Source: Mariniblastus sp.
GTDB lineage: Bacteria > Planctomycetota > Planctomycetia > Pirellulales > Pirellulaceae
Assembly: GCA_028823415.1 (NCBI GenBank)
Contig: JAPKBL010000034.1
Coordinates: 1-42,439 of the forward strand
Direction: 5' to 3'
Length of the DNA stretch: 42,439 nucleotides
The position numbers and the translations under genes were made by a program. Below the pieces are notes generated by a model. That model worked only from the letters and a program-made list of their open reading frames with translations. It did no database searches and was not told where the DNA came from. Positions 9,210 to 18,313 of this stretch are shown piece by piece (position 1 is the stretch's first letter; each line of letters starts with the position of its first letter).

Positions 9210-10759
9210 GAGGGGGCTCTTTTGGCGAATTGGTCAAGCTGAGCGGTTGTGGATGGCCGGACGACGATCGACGGACGCGGTCCCGTTTGGCCGTTGGCGA
9301 AAATTTGAGATCGGCCCAACAGCGCTTCGCTTTTTTTGATTTCGCGAGCGTCGATCAATTGACCGGGAGCGAGCGTGAGTTTTCCTAAGATAACACTTCG
9401 TTTTGTGATTGCTTCGCCATCGATATGCACATTGATATTTCCAACAACATACTGTTTCCCTTCGTCAATGATGTAGACGATGTCCAGCAAGCCAGGTTCC
9501 TCAAGAAACCGAGGTTCGGCGGCAACTCGTGAGTGGACGAATCCCATACTCCCGTAAAGATCCTGAAGAGACACGACATCGCGATTCATTGTCGCGACGT
9601 TAAATTTTGGGGCCTTCTCTTTCGAATTCGGTTTTAAATCCAACATCTCTCGCAGGTCGTCGGAAGAAAACGATTTGTTACCAACAAAGGAGATATTGCG
9701 AATGGTATAGCGTGGCCCTTCATCGATAATGAAATTTAGGGTTAACCAGCGACCATCGTTACTTTCCTCAATTTCCCGTCCAATTCTGGCATTGAAAAAT
9801 CCAAGGCTTCGATAATACGTGAGCAAGCGAGTGATGTCCTGTTCGATTTGATCCCGCTCAACCTCGCCACCGATTATTTTTAAGATTCCTGGTTTGGATT
9901 GGATTTGGGTTCCCAGTCTCGCGTCGGAGGCAATACTATTACCCTCAAAATTTACGGACCAGATCCGCTGCAATTCATCTTCGTGAATTACGAAGACCAC
10001 ATTGCTGTCATCTTTTTCATTTCCTTCAATGATTTCAATTTGCGTTTTGGGATACCCACTTTTTTTATAAAAGTCTTCCAGTTTCTTTCTGGCCATCTTA
10101 ATTTCTTGTACATCCAATGGCGCACCATCGGTGAGGTTGATGGCTTTTTTCAGCTGCTTATCCGTTATTCCGCGATTGCCTATGAACTTTATCTCAGTGA
10201 TTGCGTTTCTCTCGACCACGTCGATTGTCACAATGATTCCCTCATCGGTGTATTTGAGATAAGGGCCTCGAATTCTACTGATCTGGGGATTGCTCCAAAG
10301 CTCGTCAACGTCCTGTTTTAATTTGTCAGGATCGAAATACCTACCTTTGCGGGTGCTCACATCCCGTAGGAGGTGGTGCGTTGGAATTGTGTTGTTTCCC
10401 GTTACGATGACCGCCACAACCTTGTTGGTTTTGTCAGCGGCTGCGTTCTCGGAAGCGGTTTGCGAGCGATCCAAGTCTGAGTAGATCGATGGTGTGGCGG
10501 ATTTTTTTGATTCCTGCGGCCCAAATTCGTCCAAGCTTTGAAAGCGAACATTCTCAAATCGGCTCTTATCGAGCGTGGTCGAAGGAACGGGAATCTTACT
10601 GCCTGCAAACTGACCGGTTTGACATCCGGTGCTCATCAGTGCTGGCAACGCTAGTGCTGCAACCAAGATCCGGCAGGCCAAGCCACCCGCATTAAGAAAC
10701 AGGGCGTTGAAAGAGGTTGAATTATTTGAAAATCGATTGTCGCGCAAAGTATGGTCCAT
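9194..10759 (-). CDS. POTRA-repeat protein without a barrel, probable lipoprotein (BamA-like periplasmic half)
   Basis: 521 residues. After a signal sequence with a possible lipobox (ALMSTGC, Cys46) and a spacer to about residue 110, five POTRA-like units follow, starting near residues 114 (VAVIVTGNN), 186 (ITEIKFIGN), 266 (IWSVNFEGN), 355 (YTIRNISFVGN) and 437 (YVVGNINVHI). Five is the number found in BamA. The fifth breaks off after its helices (DAREIKKSEALLGRSQIF) and the protein ends about 35 residues later, without the final strand or any barrel. Both downstream genes begin their folded part with exactly that kind of strand. ATG 10759 is preferred over TTG 10771 because GAGG lies six bases upstream. 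First gene of the operon; its role is probably recruiting and handing outer-membrane proteins to the barrels. POTRA identity is strong by motif; exact boundaries are approximate. Confidence 0.88.
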   Translation of the reverse strand: MDHTLRDNRFSNNSTSFNALFLNAGGLACRILVAALALPALMSTGCQTGQFAGSKIPVPSTTLDKSRFENVRFQSLDEFGPQESKKSATPSIYSDLDRSQTASENAAADKTNKVVAVIVTGNNTIPTHHLLRDVSTRKGRYFDPDKLKQDVDELWSNPQISRIRGPYLKYTDEGIIVTIDVVERNAITEIKFIGNRGITDKQLKKAINLTDGAPLDVQEIKMARKKLEDFYKKSGYPKTQIEIIEGNEKDDSNVVFVIHEDELQRIWSVNFEGNSIASDARLGTQIQSKPGILKIIGGEVERDQIEQDITRLLTYYRSLGFFNARIGREIEESNDGRWLTLNFIIDEGPRYTIRNISFVGNKSFSSDDLREMLDLKPNSKEKAPKFNVATMNRDVVSLQDLYGSMGFVHSRVAAEPRFLEEPGLLDIVYIIDEGKQYVVGNINVHIDGEAITKRSVILGKLTLAPGQLIDAREIKKSEALLGRSQIFANGQTGPRPSIVVRPSTTAQLDQFAKRAPSNPQH

Positions 10760-10959
10760 CCTTGGCCTCAAACTTTAGTATTTCTCAGGATTAATTACCT
10801 AAACGTGCGTCGATCGGCAAGGCCACAATGAATTCCCTTGCCCCGGTGTGGACGGTCGCTAGCGTGACACGTTTGGCTCTGTTCGAAAAGGCTTACGGAT
10901 CTTAAGTGGATTCGGTTTGGTAAATTTTTATTTTTTAGCAAAAGGCGCGGCATAAAAAT

Positions 10960-12408
10960 TTAACCGAGGTGATTTAGGTTCTCTAGGTCTTTTACCGAAA
11001 CCACTGGCCACCGCGATTGGTCCTCTAGAGCTAGCCGTTGACAATTCGTATTTACGAATACCGAAGCGAGTTGAGGGGGAATTTTTTTTAGGTCGAGGTC
11101 ACCTTTCAATCGCCACTCTTGTTCCTCCCGCCAATCTATCCCAGAGGTTTTCGAGTTTTTCATTTGGAAAAATGGACGGTCTGGGGTGCGAAGGTTGGTC
11201 CAGTCTGACTTGGTTCCGTAGTTTACCGGCCTTGCCCCAAACTTTTTGAGTAGTTCGCGGTCGAATGCGATTCCGTAGTGCTCGAAATCCCATCGAGCTA
11301 GATGTGGCCGGAAGATTCGGCGATTGGCGTACTGGAAAAGGGGGACGGCGGTAAAGCAAATCACCCTTTCTCGGCTTTTGGTGAGTGTATTGGTTCCGTG
11401 TATTTTTTGTTGACCGAGGATTCGTTTCAGCGGCGAAAGCGCTCCTTCGCCTCGAGTGGGGGAATTAAATATGAGGTCATCCAAAAACTGACTGTAGGAT
11501 TGATCAGGCCAGGGGCCTGTGGATTGACGAGTCCAGTGGATTAGAAACCGGCGTCCAACCATTTGGTCGATGGCGGTGCCAGGTCTGCTGTTTTGCGTGT
11601 TTGTTTGGTGTGTCGATGGTGAATATCTATTCTTGGATACGGTAATGCGTTGCCTGGATTTGCGGAGTTTGTAAAGCCACCAAGGGACAGCGCCCCGGCT
11701 GGTCAGTTCAGACTCAACCGAGGTCGGAGTAAGTTTGCGATCGACGAGTAATCTCGTTATTTTCGCGTTGGTTTTTTGCAATCGATGGTTCAGACCGTCG
11801 TGCACGCGTCCTTTTTTTCGACACGATATTACAAAGCACTCTTGCGAAATATCGATAATCAATTGGTCGACATTGGGCGTGCGAGTTGCAGGTGACTCGG
11901 TCGTGTCTTGCCAATCATAAAAGGCATTGAGAATAATCGCGTTGGGAAAGTGATTGGAAGAATTCTTTCGCTTACCTGCCGAAGGACTGGTTGGGGAATT
12001 GCTAGATAACTTAGTAAGTGAAAGAAGCGTCAATCCGAATAGCTCCGAAAGTCGGCAAAGATAGGGGTAAGTTGTTGTTCCGGGAGCCGTCAGGATACAT
12101 AGGTTCTCATTTCGTAATTGGACAGCGAGCGTTCTGATTGCGTCGAACCAGTTAGCTTTTTGATCTGTGTTTTTTCCGATTCGGGAGCTGACAATTGAAA
12201 TCAGTTTTTTCGAATGAACATCCGGGATATGAAGACGAACAGGAATGTGCCCGATAAGATGATCATGCATTCCATACTTGAAATCTCGGGAGTAGCGAGG
12301 TGATTGTGAGTGATCTAAACGACCCTCTATCACCGGTTTCGCTGGAGAGCCAATTGAATCAACGCGTCGACGGCCAAGAAATTCCGATTTAATTGTGCTT
12401 AGATGCAC
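10960..12408 (-). CDS. Protein of unknown function; C-terminal part recalls AbiGi/DUF2971-type proteins
   Basis: 482 residues, not recognised as a whole. The GTG start at 12408 has a strong GGAGG with a 7-nt spacer, so the gene is very likely real. The N-terminal half is basic, with a stretch around residues 170-215 (PNVDQLIIDISQECF) that looks like an alpha/beta unit. The C-terminal third (about 340-450) reads VICFTAVPL, then YGIAFDRELL, ARPVNYG and finally EEQEWRLKGDLDL. That order of Cys-Phe-Thr, YGI, PV-Y and E-EWR motifs resembles DUF2971 and the abortive-infection AbiGi family, but this is memory-based and unverified. No signal peptide or membrane segment is seen. It is divergent from the cytochrome gene and probably monocistronic. 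Low-complexity Arg/Lys/Ser/Thr-rich tracts lie in the middle. Confidence 0.7.
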   Translation of the reverse strand: MHLSTIKSEFLGRRRVDSIGSPAKPVIEGRLDHSQSPRYSRDFKYGMHDHLIGHIPVRLHIPDVHSKKLISIVSSRIGKNTDQKANWFDAIRTLAVQLRNENLCILTAPGTTTYPYLCRLSELFGLTLLSLTKLSSNSPTSPSAGKRKNSSNHFPNAIILNAFYDWQDTTESPATRTPNVDQLIIDISQECFVISCRKKGRVHDGLNHRLQKTNAKITRLLVDRKLTPTSVESELTSRGAVPWWLYKLRKSRQRITVSKNRYSPSTHQTNTQNSRPGTAIDQMVGRRFLIHWTRQSTGPWPDQSYSQFLDDLIFNSPTRGEGALSPLKRILGQQKIHGTNTLTKSRERVICFTAVPLFQYANRRIFRPHLARWDFEHYGIAFDRELLKKFGARPVNYGTKSDWTNLRTPDRPFFQMKNSKTSGIDWREEQEWRLKGDLDLKKIPPQLASVFVNTNCQRLALEDQSRWPVVSVKDLENLNHLG

Positions 12409-12598
12409 TGTATCGCCCTCCCGGTGCGTAGAAGAAAGCGGAAACCGATGAACGTATCTTAAGCTTTTTGGGCGGTAATTAAATCACTAAGAAAGAATAG
12501 CAAGGTTTGCCCGTAGAGCGTGTCGATGTTTAGCAGTAGAATGCAACGCTGACAGCGGTTTTTTACGAGCGATCCAACATAATGAGAGTATACGTTAG

Positions 12599-15148
12599 AT
12601 GAACGGAAAAGTTGGATTTGCTATCACTTTGGTGGTTCTGATCGTGATCGGAGGGTATTTCTTCGCTGATTGGAACCGAAGTGTCCCCGACCAAGTAGAA
12701 GCCAGTTACCTTGGCCGGGATTCGTGTGTTCAGTGCCATCAGACCGAGGCCGCTTTATTCCACGGATCACATCATGATCTTGCGATGGATTTGGCAACCG
12801 AAGAATTCGTGCTCGCAGATTTTAACGAACAGACTTTGGAGCACCATGGCATTACGTCGAGGATGTTTCGCAGCGACGACCGGTTCATGATTAATACTGA
12901 GGGGCCGGACGGCCGGATGCAGGATTTCGAAGTCAAATATGTTTTTGGAGTCGAACCGCTGCAGCAGTATATGGTCGAGCTTGAACGTCCGGCGGATGCT
13001 CAAGCCAACGAGATTGGCCAAGTCCAAGTTCTGCGTGTTTCTTGGGACTCCGAGAGAAAAAAATGGTTTTACCTCAATCCACCGGATGTGAATTCAAAGT
13101 TGGATCCCGACGATCCTTTGCATTGGACCGGTATCACTCAAAATTGGAACGCGAGTTGCGCGAGTTGTCACAGCACTGATCTGAAAAAGAACTTTAACGC
13201 GATGGCTGGACAGTATCACACGACGTTTTCGGAGATCGATGTGAGTTGTGAAGCTTGCCATGGTCCTGGGAGTTATCATGTTGAGCTGGCGAATCGAAAA
13301 AGCTTATTCTGGGATCGCAAGCATGGTTTCGGACTTGCCAAGCTAAAAACTGAGAGCAATTTGCCACAAATTGAATCATGTGCTCCCTGCCATTCTCGAA
13401 GAACGGTCGTGAAAGAGGGGTTCACGCCTGGGTGTAATTTTGATGATTATTTTGCGACTCAGTTGATTGCGGAGCCGGTGTATCACGCGGATGGGCAAAT
13501 TCGCGATGAAGATTATGTTTACGGTTCTTTCATCCAGTCCAAAATGTATCACAACGGTATTCGCTGCACCGACTGTCACGATCCGCATTCGACCAAAGTA
13601 AAATTCAACGACAACCAATTGTGCACTTCTTGTCACCAGCATCCTGCGGGTAAATACGACAGTCCGAGTCATCATCACCACGAATCGGGAACACCTGGCG
13701 CAAGTTGTGTCGAGTGCCATATGCCATCGACGACTTACATGATGGTCGATTCGCGTCGCGATCACAGTTTTCGAGTACCAAGGCCAGATTTAAGCGTCAG
13801 TATCGGGACGCCGAATGCTTGTACTGCATGCCACATTGATACATCGAAGCTTGCAAAGCGGGATTCGGAAATGGAGCTGCGCCAGTATTTGGACTGGATT
13901 ATTGCTGCGGAGCAAGGAGACACGGTAGTGGCGGCTGAGTTGGAAAGTGTTAATCAAGCGATGCTCGAGGCGACGGAGAAATGGTATCCAGCAGAGCAGT
14001 CACCGGAGAAAACAAAATATTATTCTCAGCTGGCCAGTGCCTTGCTTGGGTCGGAGGACCGAGTTCCGACTTTGATGGAACTTGCCAAGGATCCCCGCGT
14101 TCCAGCCATGTTCCGCGCCAGCGCGATGGCCGAACTGATGATTGATGGAAGTTCGGAATCACTGCAAACCGCACTCGAATCGCTCGACGATCCCAATCCG
14201 AAAGTCGTCTCTGCGGCATTGATGCGTATTGACGCGGAGGTCAATCTAATTAATGAAAGACTTCAATACATGGGAGTCACAGATACCGATCAGATTTTGC
14301 GTCCACTCGGAGAAGCCGTTGCCGAATTGTTGTTACACCCCTCGCCGCGGGTTCGAATCGAAGCCGCTCGTGTATTTGTGTCGTTTGACCCCCAGTCTCG
14401 AAAGTTGTTTGCTGATCCAGATCAAGAGTACGGGTTTGATAAAGCCCTAGAGGAATTGAAGACTTCGCTTTATATCGAAAACGATCGAGCTGCTTATCAC
14501 ATGATGCTGGGAGGACTCAGCGAGATGCTCGGGGACGCTGATCGTGCGAAAGACGATTATCGAACAGCGATTTCGGTGGAGCCTAATTTAGCAGGCCCTC
14601 GGTCCAATTTGGCTGCACGGCTCGATAATGATGTTGCGCGGTTGCGACAGCAACTGCAACAATCGCAGCAAAGCGGTGGAATGATGGCAGGCCAGCTGAA
14701 GCAGTTGATGGCTCAAATGCAACAAATCGGACTGGAGGCTGCTAAGTTGCGGTTCGAGGAACATGCATTGCTGGCCAAAGATATTCAGCGGAGCGAAGGT
14801 TTGCCAGGCACCCATGGATTACATTTCAGGTATGCGATGTCTTGTTATCTTCAGCAGAAATTTCCGGCAGCGGAGACGCATCTCTTGGAGGCTTATCGCC
14901 AGCAGCCAGAAATACCGCGTTACATCATGGGGCTCGCGACGTATTATGTTCAATTTGGTAATCCCCAAGAGGCGCTGATTTACATTCGTCTGCTGTTAGA
15001 GATTGATTCAACAAATCAGGGGTATCGAGCGTTGTTTTCAAAAGCGAAATCGATGTTGGACGCCCAGCAAGAATCGACCGAGGACGCCAAGTCGGGTGGA
15101 ACTACGCCGGCCGATCCATCCAACAATTTAGATGATGTTGAGAATTGA
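12599..15148 (+). CDS. Octahaem c-type cytochrome with HEAT-like and TPR domains
   Basis: 849 residues. A single N-terminal hydrophobic segment (about 6-22) acts as signal or anchor and places the rest outside the cytoplasmic membrane. Eight CxxCH haem c motifs start at residues 43, 187, 217, 261, 323, 342, 370 and 408. Additional histidines (for example the HHHH run near 358) could serve as distal ligands. After the haem part, residues about 470-600 look like HEAT repeats (DPRVPAMFRASAMAEL; HPSPRVRIEAARVF), and about 630-830 contain TPR-like helices with a Gln-rich coiled-coil insert near 680-710. This architecture resembles multihaem cytochrome-TPR proteins common in planctomycetes; electron donor and acceptor are unknown. 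The stop is four bases before the nitrilase-family gene, so the two are probably co-transcribed. Confidence 0.92.
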   Translation: MNGKVGFAITLVVLIVIGGYFFADWNRSVPDQVEASYLGRDSCVQCHQTEAALFHGSHHDLAMDLATEEFVLADFNEQTLEHHGITSRMFRSDDRFMINTEGPDGRMQDFEVKYVFGVEPLQQYMVELERPADAQANEIGQVQVLRVSWDSERKKWFYLNPPDVNSKLDPDDPLHWTGITQNWNASCASCHSTDLKKNFNAMAGQYHTTFSEIDVSCEACHGPGSYHVELANRKSLFWDRKHGFGLAKLKTESNLPQIESCAPCHSRRTVVKEGFTPGCNFDDYFATQLIAEPVYHADGQIRDEDYVYGSFIQSKMYHNGIRCTDCHDPHSTKVKFNDNQLCTSCHQHPAGKYDSPSHHHHESGTPGASCVECHMPSTTYMMVDSRRDHSFRVPRPDLSVSIGTPNACTACHIDTSKLAKRDSEMELRQYLDWIIAAEQGDTVVAAELESVNQAMLEATEKWYPAEQSPEKTKYYSQLASALLGSEDRVPTLMELAKDPRVPAMFRASAMAELMIDGSSESLQTALESLDDPNPKVVSAALMRIDAEVNLINERLQYMGVTDTDQILRPLGEAVAELLLHPSPRVRIEAARVFVSFDPQSRKLFADPDQEYGFDKALEELKTSLYIENDRAAYHMMLGGLSEMLGDADRAKDDYRTAISVEPNLAGPRSNLAARLDNDVARLRQQLQQSQQSGGMMAGQLKQLMAQMQQIGLEAAKLRFEEHALLAKDIQRSEGLPGTHGLHFRYAMSCYLQQKFPAAETHLLEAYRQQPEIPRYIMGLATYYVQFGNPQEALIYIRLLLEIDSTNQGYRALFSKAKSMLDAQQESTEDAKSGGTTPADPSNNLDDVEN

Positions 15149-15152
15149 TTAA

Positions 15153-16001
15153 ATGTCTCGATTCAAAGTTGCCGGCGTTCAAATGGATATCCGATTTGCA
15201 GAGGTTGAACTTAATCTGCAGAAGATGGAAATGCGGCTTGAGGAAACCGTTGCCAATGGTGCATCGCTCACTGTATTTCCCGAGTGTACGACTACGGGGT
15301 ATTGTTTCGAATCGATTGACGAAGCAAAGCAATGCGGCGAATCGATTGATGGGCCGAGCGTCACATGCGTTGGCGAATGGTGCGCGACAAAAAATACGAT
15401 GGTGATTTTTGGGTTTTTGGAACTCGAGAATGATCGTTTGTATAATTCCTTAGCGTTGTTGGGACCCGATGGTGTCATTGGGATTTATCGAAAAATCCAT
15501 CTCCCATTTTTGGGTGTCGATCGATTTACAACTCCCGGTGGTCGTCCCCCGGAGGTATATCAAACGCCGGATATTCGTGTAGGAATGAATATCTGTTATG
15601 ACAGCTCATTTCCAGAGTCCGCACGAATTTTGGCGATTGGGGGCGCAGACTTGATCGCTTTGCCAACTAACTGGCCGCCCACATCGGGATTGACGGCCGA
15701 CTTAATTCCCAACGCCCGCGCTCTGGAAAATCATGTTTATTTTATGTCGGTCAATCGGGTCGGCGTCGAGCGGGGTTTTGAGTTTATCGGTAAGAGTAAA
15801 ATCTGCGATCCTCGAGGTGCGAATTTGGCATTTGAAGATCACGCGGAAGAGGCGATTCTGTATGCCGAAATTGACCCCAGCTTTGCCCGTAAAAAGCATT
15901 TGGTCAGTATTCCGGGGGCGCATGAAGTGCACCGGATCAACGACCGTCGGCCTGATTTATACCGATCCCTCACGGACTCCATCGTGGATTTGGGGGATTG
16001 A
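15153..16001 (+). CDS. Carbon-nitrogen hydrolase (nitrilase superfamily)
   Basis: 282 residues, the normal size for a single-domain nitrilase/amidase-type hydrolase. The catalytic triad is visible as Glu44 (FPECTTTGY), Lys114 (YRKIHLPF) and Cys148 (NICYDSSFPE). Such enzymes hydrolyse amides, N-carbamoyl compounds or nitriles in the cytoplasm; the substrate cannot be told from sequence alone. No signal peptide is seen. The ATG lies four bases after the cytochrome stop, which suggests an operon, although the functional link is unclear. Confidence 0.92.
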   Translation: MSRFKVAGVQMDIRFAEVELNLQKMEMRLEETVANGASLTVFPECTTTGYCFESIDEAKQCGESIDGPSVTCVGEWCATKNTMVIFGFLELENDRLYNSLALLGPDGVIGIYRKIHLPFLGVDRFTTPGGRPPEVYQTPDIRVGMNICYDSSFPESARILAIGGADLIALPTNWPPTSGLTADLIPNARALENHVYFMSVNRVGVERGFEFIGKSKICDPRGANLAFEDHAEEAILYAEIDPSFARKKHLVSIPGAHEVHRINDRRPDLYRSLTDSIVDLGD

Positions 16002-16154
16002 GGGATTTTGTCGCAAAAGACATGGCCGCTCGAATCAAACGACTTGGGCGTGATTTGTTTTGTTTGCCGGTAGCCAAGTGATTCGTTTTCTTTTAACGCT
16101 CGATAGACTTTTCAACTGTTAATTTTATTGCTGATTTTAGGTTGGGGCCTCACG

Positions 16155-17882
16155 ATGTTTTTCACTCGGATAAGTTTGTATGTGAGCACGATAGTGATCT
16201 TGACGGGGGCGGTATGCGTTACAGCTCAGGAACCGCAGGAAGATCTTTTGAGGCAGTTTCAATTCCAAGCGACGGTTCTTGAGAAAACGGACTGGGTTCA
16301 TTGGGGAGATCGCAAGGGGATTTACTCAAAATGGACCAGTCATTCCAATCGTCTGATACCGGTTTACAGTTATGGAGGAAGCTTAGAGTCGATTAAGGGA
16401 GCCAACAGTTGCTATCGAGATGAGGCCAAACTCAAGGAAATTTATCTGACTGACCCCGTCGATACATTGAATTCTAGTGCGGAATACTTCGATCAGACGG
16501 ATGTCTATCGACTTCAGAAAGATGCATGGAAATCGGGTAAGCGAAACATCATTTTGATGGTGTTCGATGGAATGGATTGGAATACGACTCAGGCAGCGTC
16601 GATCTACAAAAATGGAAAAGTTCTCTACACCGAGGGGCGTGGGACAGGCCTCGCTTTTTTGGATTATAAGAAAGGGAATTCTGAATTTGGGTTTTGTGTG
16701 ACGAGTCCGCATAACGGAAAGACCGAAAGAGACGTGAACGCCCAGGCGGTGACCGACGTGACGGACCAGAATGGTGGCGGTTACAATGCGACGTTTGGTG
16801 GCGCGACGCCATGGAGTAAATCCGTTGATTCGACCTACCTGCTTGGGAAACGAAAGAATTTACCGCATCCCTACACCGACTCTGCTTCGTCTGCCGTCTC
16901 ACTCAATGCCGGAGTGAAAACATATAATGGATCGATCAATTTTTCAGTTGACGGTCAAAAGCTGGATACGCTGGCTCACGAAATGCAACGCGCGGGATCC
17001 AGCATTGGAGTGGTCACGAGTGTCCCTATTTGTCATGCCACTCCTGCCTGCGTTTACGCCCATAATGTCGAAAGAAATGATTATCAAGATATCTCCCGTG
17101 ATTTGCTCGGCCTTCGTTCGGCTGCCCATCGGGTAGATCCGCTTCCCGGGGTAGACGTTTTGATCGGTTGTGGTTGGGGTGAGTTTCGGGATGATGAACG
17201 TGCTGGTCAGGGGGATAACTATGTCCCGGGAAACAGATATATCGCCCGCAATGACATTGACCGAGTCGATGTTGCCAATGGTGGCAAGTACGTTGTCGCG
17301 CAACGGACGAGTGGCAAGTCTGGTTTGCAGGTCTTGCGGAAGGGCGTTGAAAGTGCAATTTCCGGCGGCAACCGTTTCTTTGGTTTCTTTGGTGCAACAC
17401 GTGGCCATCTTCCCTTTCAGACCGCTGACGGAAACTACGACCCGACAATGGGAGAGGCGAAAGTAGATGTTTATCGACCCGAGGATATTTTTGAAAATCC
17501 CAAGCTCTCTGACATGACCACGGCAGCTTTGGACTTGCTTTCAGAAAATGAAAATGGATTTTTTCTGATGGTCGAGGCGGGGGATGTTGATTGGGCAAAT
17601 CACAATAACAACATTGATGATTCAATTGGAGCGGTGTTCAGCGGAGATGCTGCTTTTGAGGCGATCACGCAGTGGGTGGAAGCAAACAGCAACTGGGAAG
17701 AGACGCTGCTGATCTTGACCGCCGACCATGGCCATTTGATGTTTCTTGATGACCCACGTGTACTCACAGGTGAAAGGCTTCCCCTTGGACCTCGCGATTT
17801 TGTAAACAGGATCGAAATTAATAGAACTGAGGCGAGCGAAAATGCGCGAGTTAAAGAAGAAGGAAAAAAACCCGTTCGCTAG
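16155..17882 (+). CDS. Alkaline phosphatase (PhoA-type fold), secreted
   Basis: 575 residues. An N-terminal signal peptide (MFFTRISLYVSTIVILTG then AVCVTAQ) supports ATG 16155; the TTG at 16128 would add nine residues ahead of it. Metal and catalytic motifs follow the alkaline phosphatase order: Asp138 in MVFDGMDW, the nucleophile Ser243 in TDSASSAV followed by GVKT, CHATPA with a metal-binding His, MVEAGDVDWANH and LTADHGH. It should hydrolyse phosphate monoesters in the periplasm or outside the cell using two zincs and one magnesium. The family usually has a Glu or similar after the ADH motif; here it is Gly-His. It lies 153 bp after the nitrilase gene and probably has its own promoter. No Pho-box-like repeat was identified. 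Confidence 0.92.
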   Translation: MFFTRISLYVSTIVILTGAVCVTAQEPQEDLLRQFQFQATVLEKTDWVHWGDRKGIYSKWTSHSNRLIPVYSYGGSLESIKGANSCYRDEAKLKEIYLTDPVDTLNSSAEYFDQTDVYRLQKDAWKSGKRNIILMVFDGMDWNTTQAASIYKNGKVLYTEGRGTGLAFLDYKKGNSEFGFCVTSPHNGKTERDVNAQAVTDVTDQNGGGYNATFGGATPWSKSVDSTYLLGKRKNLPHPYTDSASSAVSLNAGVKTYNGSINFSVDGQKLDTLAHEMQRAGSSIGVVTSVPICHATPACVYAHNVERNDYQDISRDLLGLRSAAHRVDPLPGVDVLIGCGWGEFRDDERAGQGDNYVPGNRYIARNDIDRVDVANGGKYVVAQRTSGKSGLQVLRKGVESAISGGNRFFGFFGATRGHLPFQTADGNYDPTMGEAKVDVYRPEDIFENPKLSDMTTAALDLLSENENGFFLMVEAGDVDWANHNNNIDDSIGAVFSGDAAFEAITQWVEANSNWEETLLILTADHGHLMFLDDPRVLTGERLPLGPRDFVNRIEINRTEASENARVKEEGKKPVR

Positions 17883-17935
17883 ACGATTAACGGCGCTGCG
17901 AGCTCAAAAGATGTGTCTTTTTATGAAAAACAAAG

Positions 17936-18022
17936 GCGGGGTTCTTCGGTGCCAAATACAATTTGACGTGCAAAATGATCAGGGGCAAGGCAATCATGTT
18001 GCGGAAACTCCGAAGACCCCGC
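17936..18022 (+). ncRNA. Candidate structured RNA (three-way-junction fold)
   Basis: Within a 431-bp gene-free stretch, an outer stem pairs 17936-17949 with 18010-18022 (13 pairs, one bulged base). Inside it lie a small hairpin (17953-17957 with 17961-17965) and a longer one (17970-17979 with 17993-18002, 9 of 10 pairs) whose loop contains GGGGCAAGG. The nesting looks like a designed fold. No intrinsic terminator or clear promoter is seen. The opposite strand is open for 78 codons across the same bases (17887-18123), so a small protein gene cannot be excluded. Strand and function are undetermined. Confidence 0.3.
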
Positions 18023-18206
18023 ATTCGATTCAAGGCGAGGCACAGCGTACCTTGCTTTAACCATTCAAGAGATTGCAACTTGCGTGCCAATGTTGAAAAA
18101 TTGAAACCACGGCAGGGGAGCAATTTTTGATCGATCTTACCGATCGAGTGTTTCGATTTAGAACGATGGCTTCAAAAATCGTGTAGCAAAATTGACCAAT
18201 AGACCT

Positions 18207-18257
18207 AACTACTGCTAATCGGGGTGGAATTGTCTCGCGCTGGTAGTTGCCGATTAG
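18207..18257. other. Two overlapping inverted repeats ahead of the lipid kinase gene
   Basis: 18207-18212 is complementary to 18243-18248, and 18215-18222 to 18250-18257. The pairings cross, so in RNA they would be either mutually exclusive or pseudoknotted. They end 56 bp before the lipid kinase ATG and could be a leader switch or operator. The remaining bases between 18023 and 18313 show only a short GATCG/CGATC hairpin near 18129. Confidence 0.3.
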
Positions 18258-18313
18258 TAATATTCGGTCGCGTGAAGGCTATTTACCGGTACAGGATTTG
18301 ATAAATTAGAAAA

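Noticed and set aside
10816..10851. Crossing inverted repeats (possible pseudoknot) upstream of the POTRA gene
   Set aside because: Loop lengths do not fit a standard pseudoknot, and arms of 5 and 7 bp can arise by chance; it is not known whether the region is transcribed.
17842..18123. Small ORFs on both strands after the alkaline phosphatase gene (72 codons plus, 78 codons minus)
   Set aside because: Neither has a good SD; both overlap the strong RNA-like structure. The minus-strand one is kept only as an alternative explanation of that structure.
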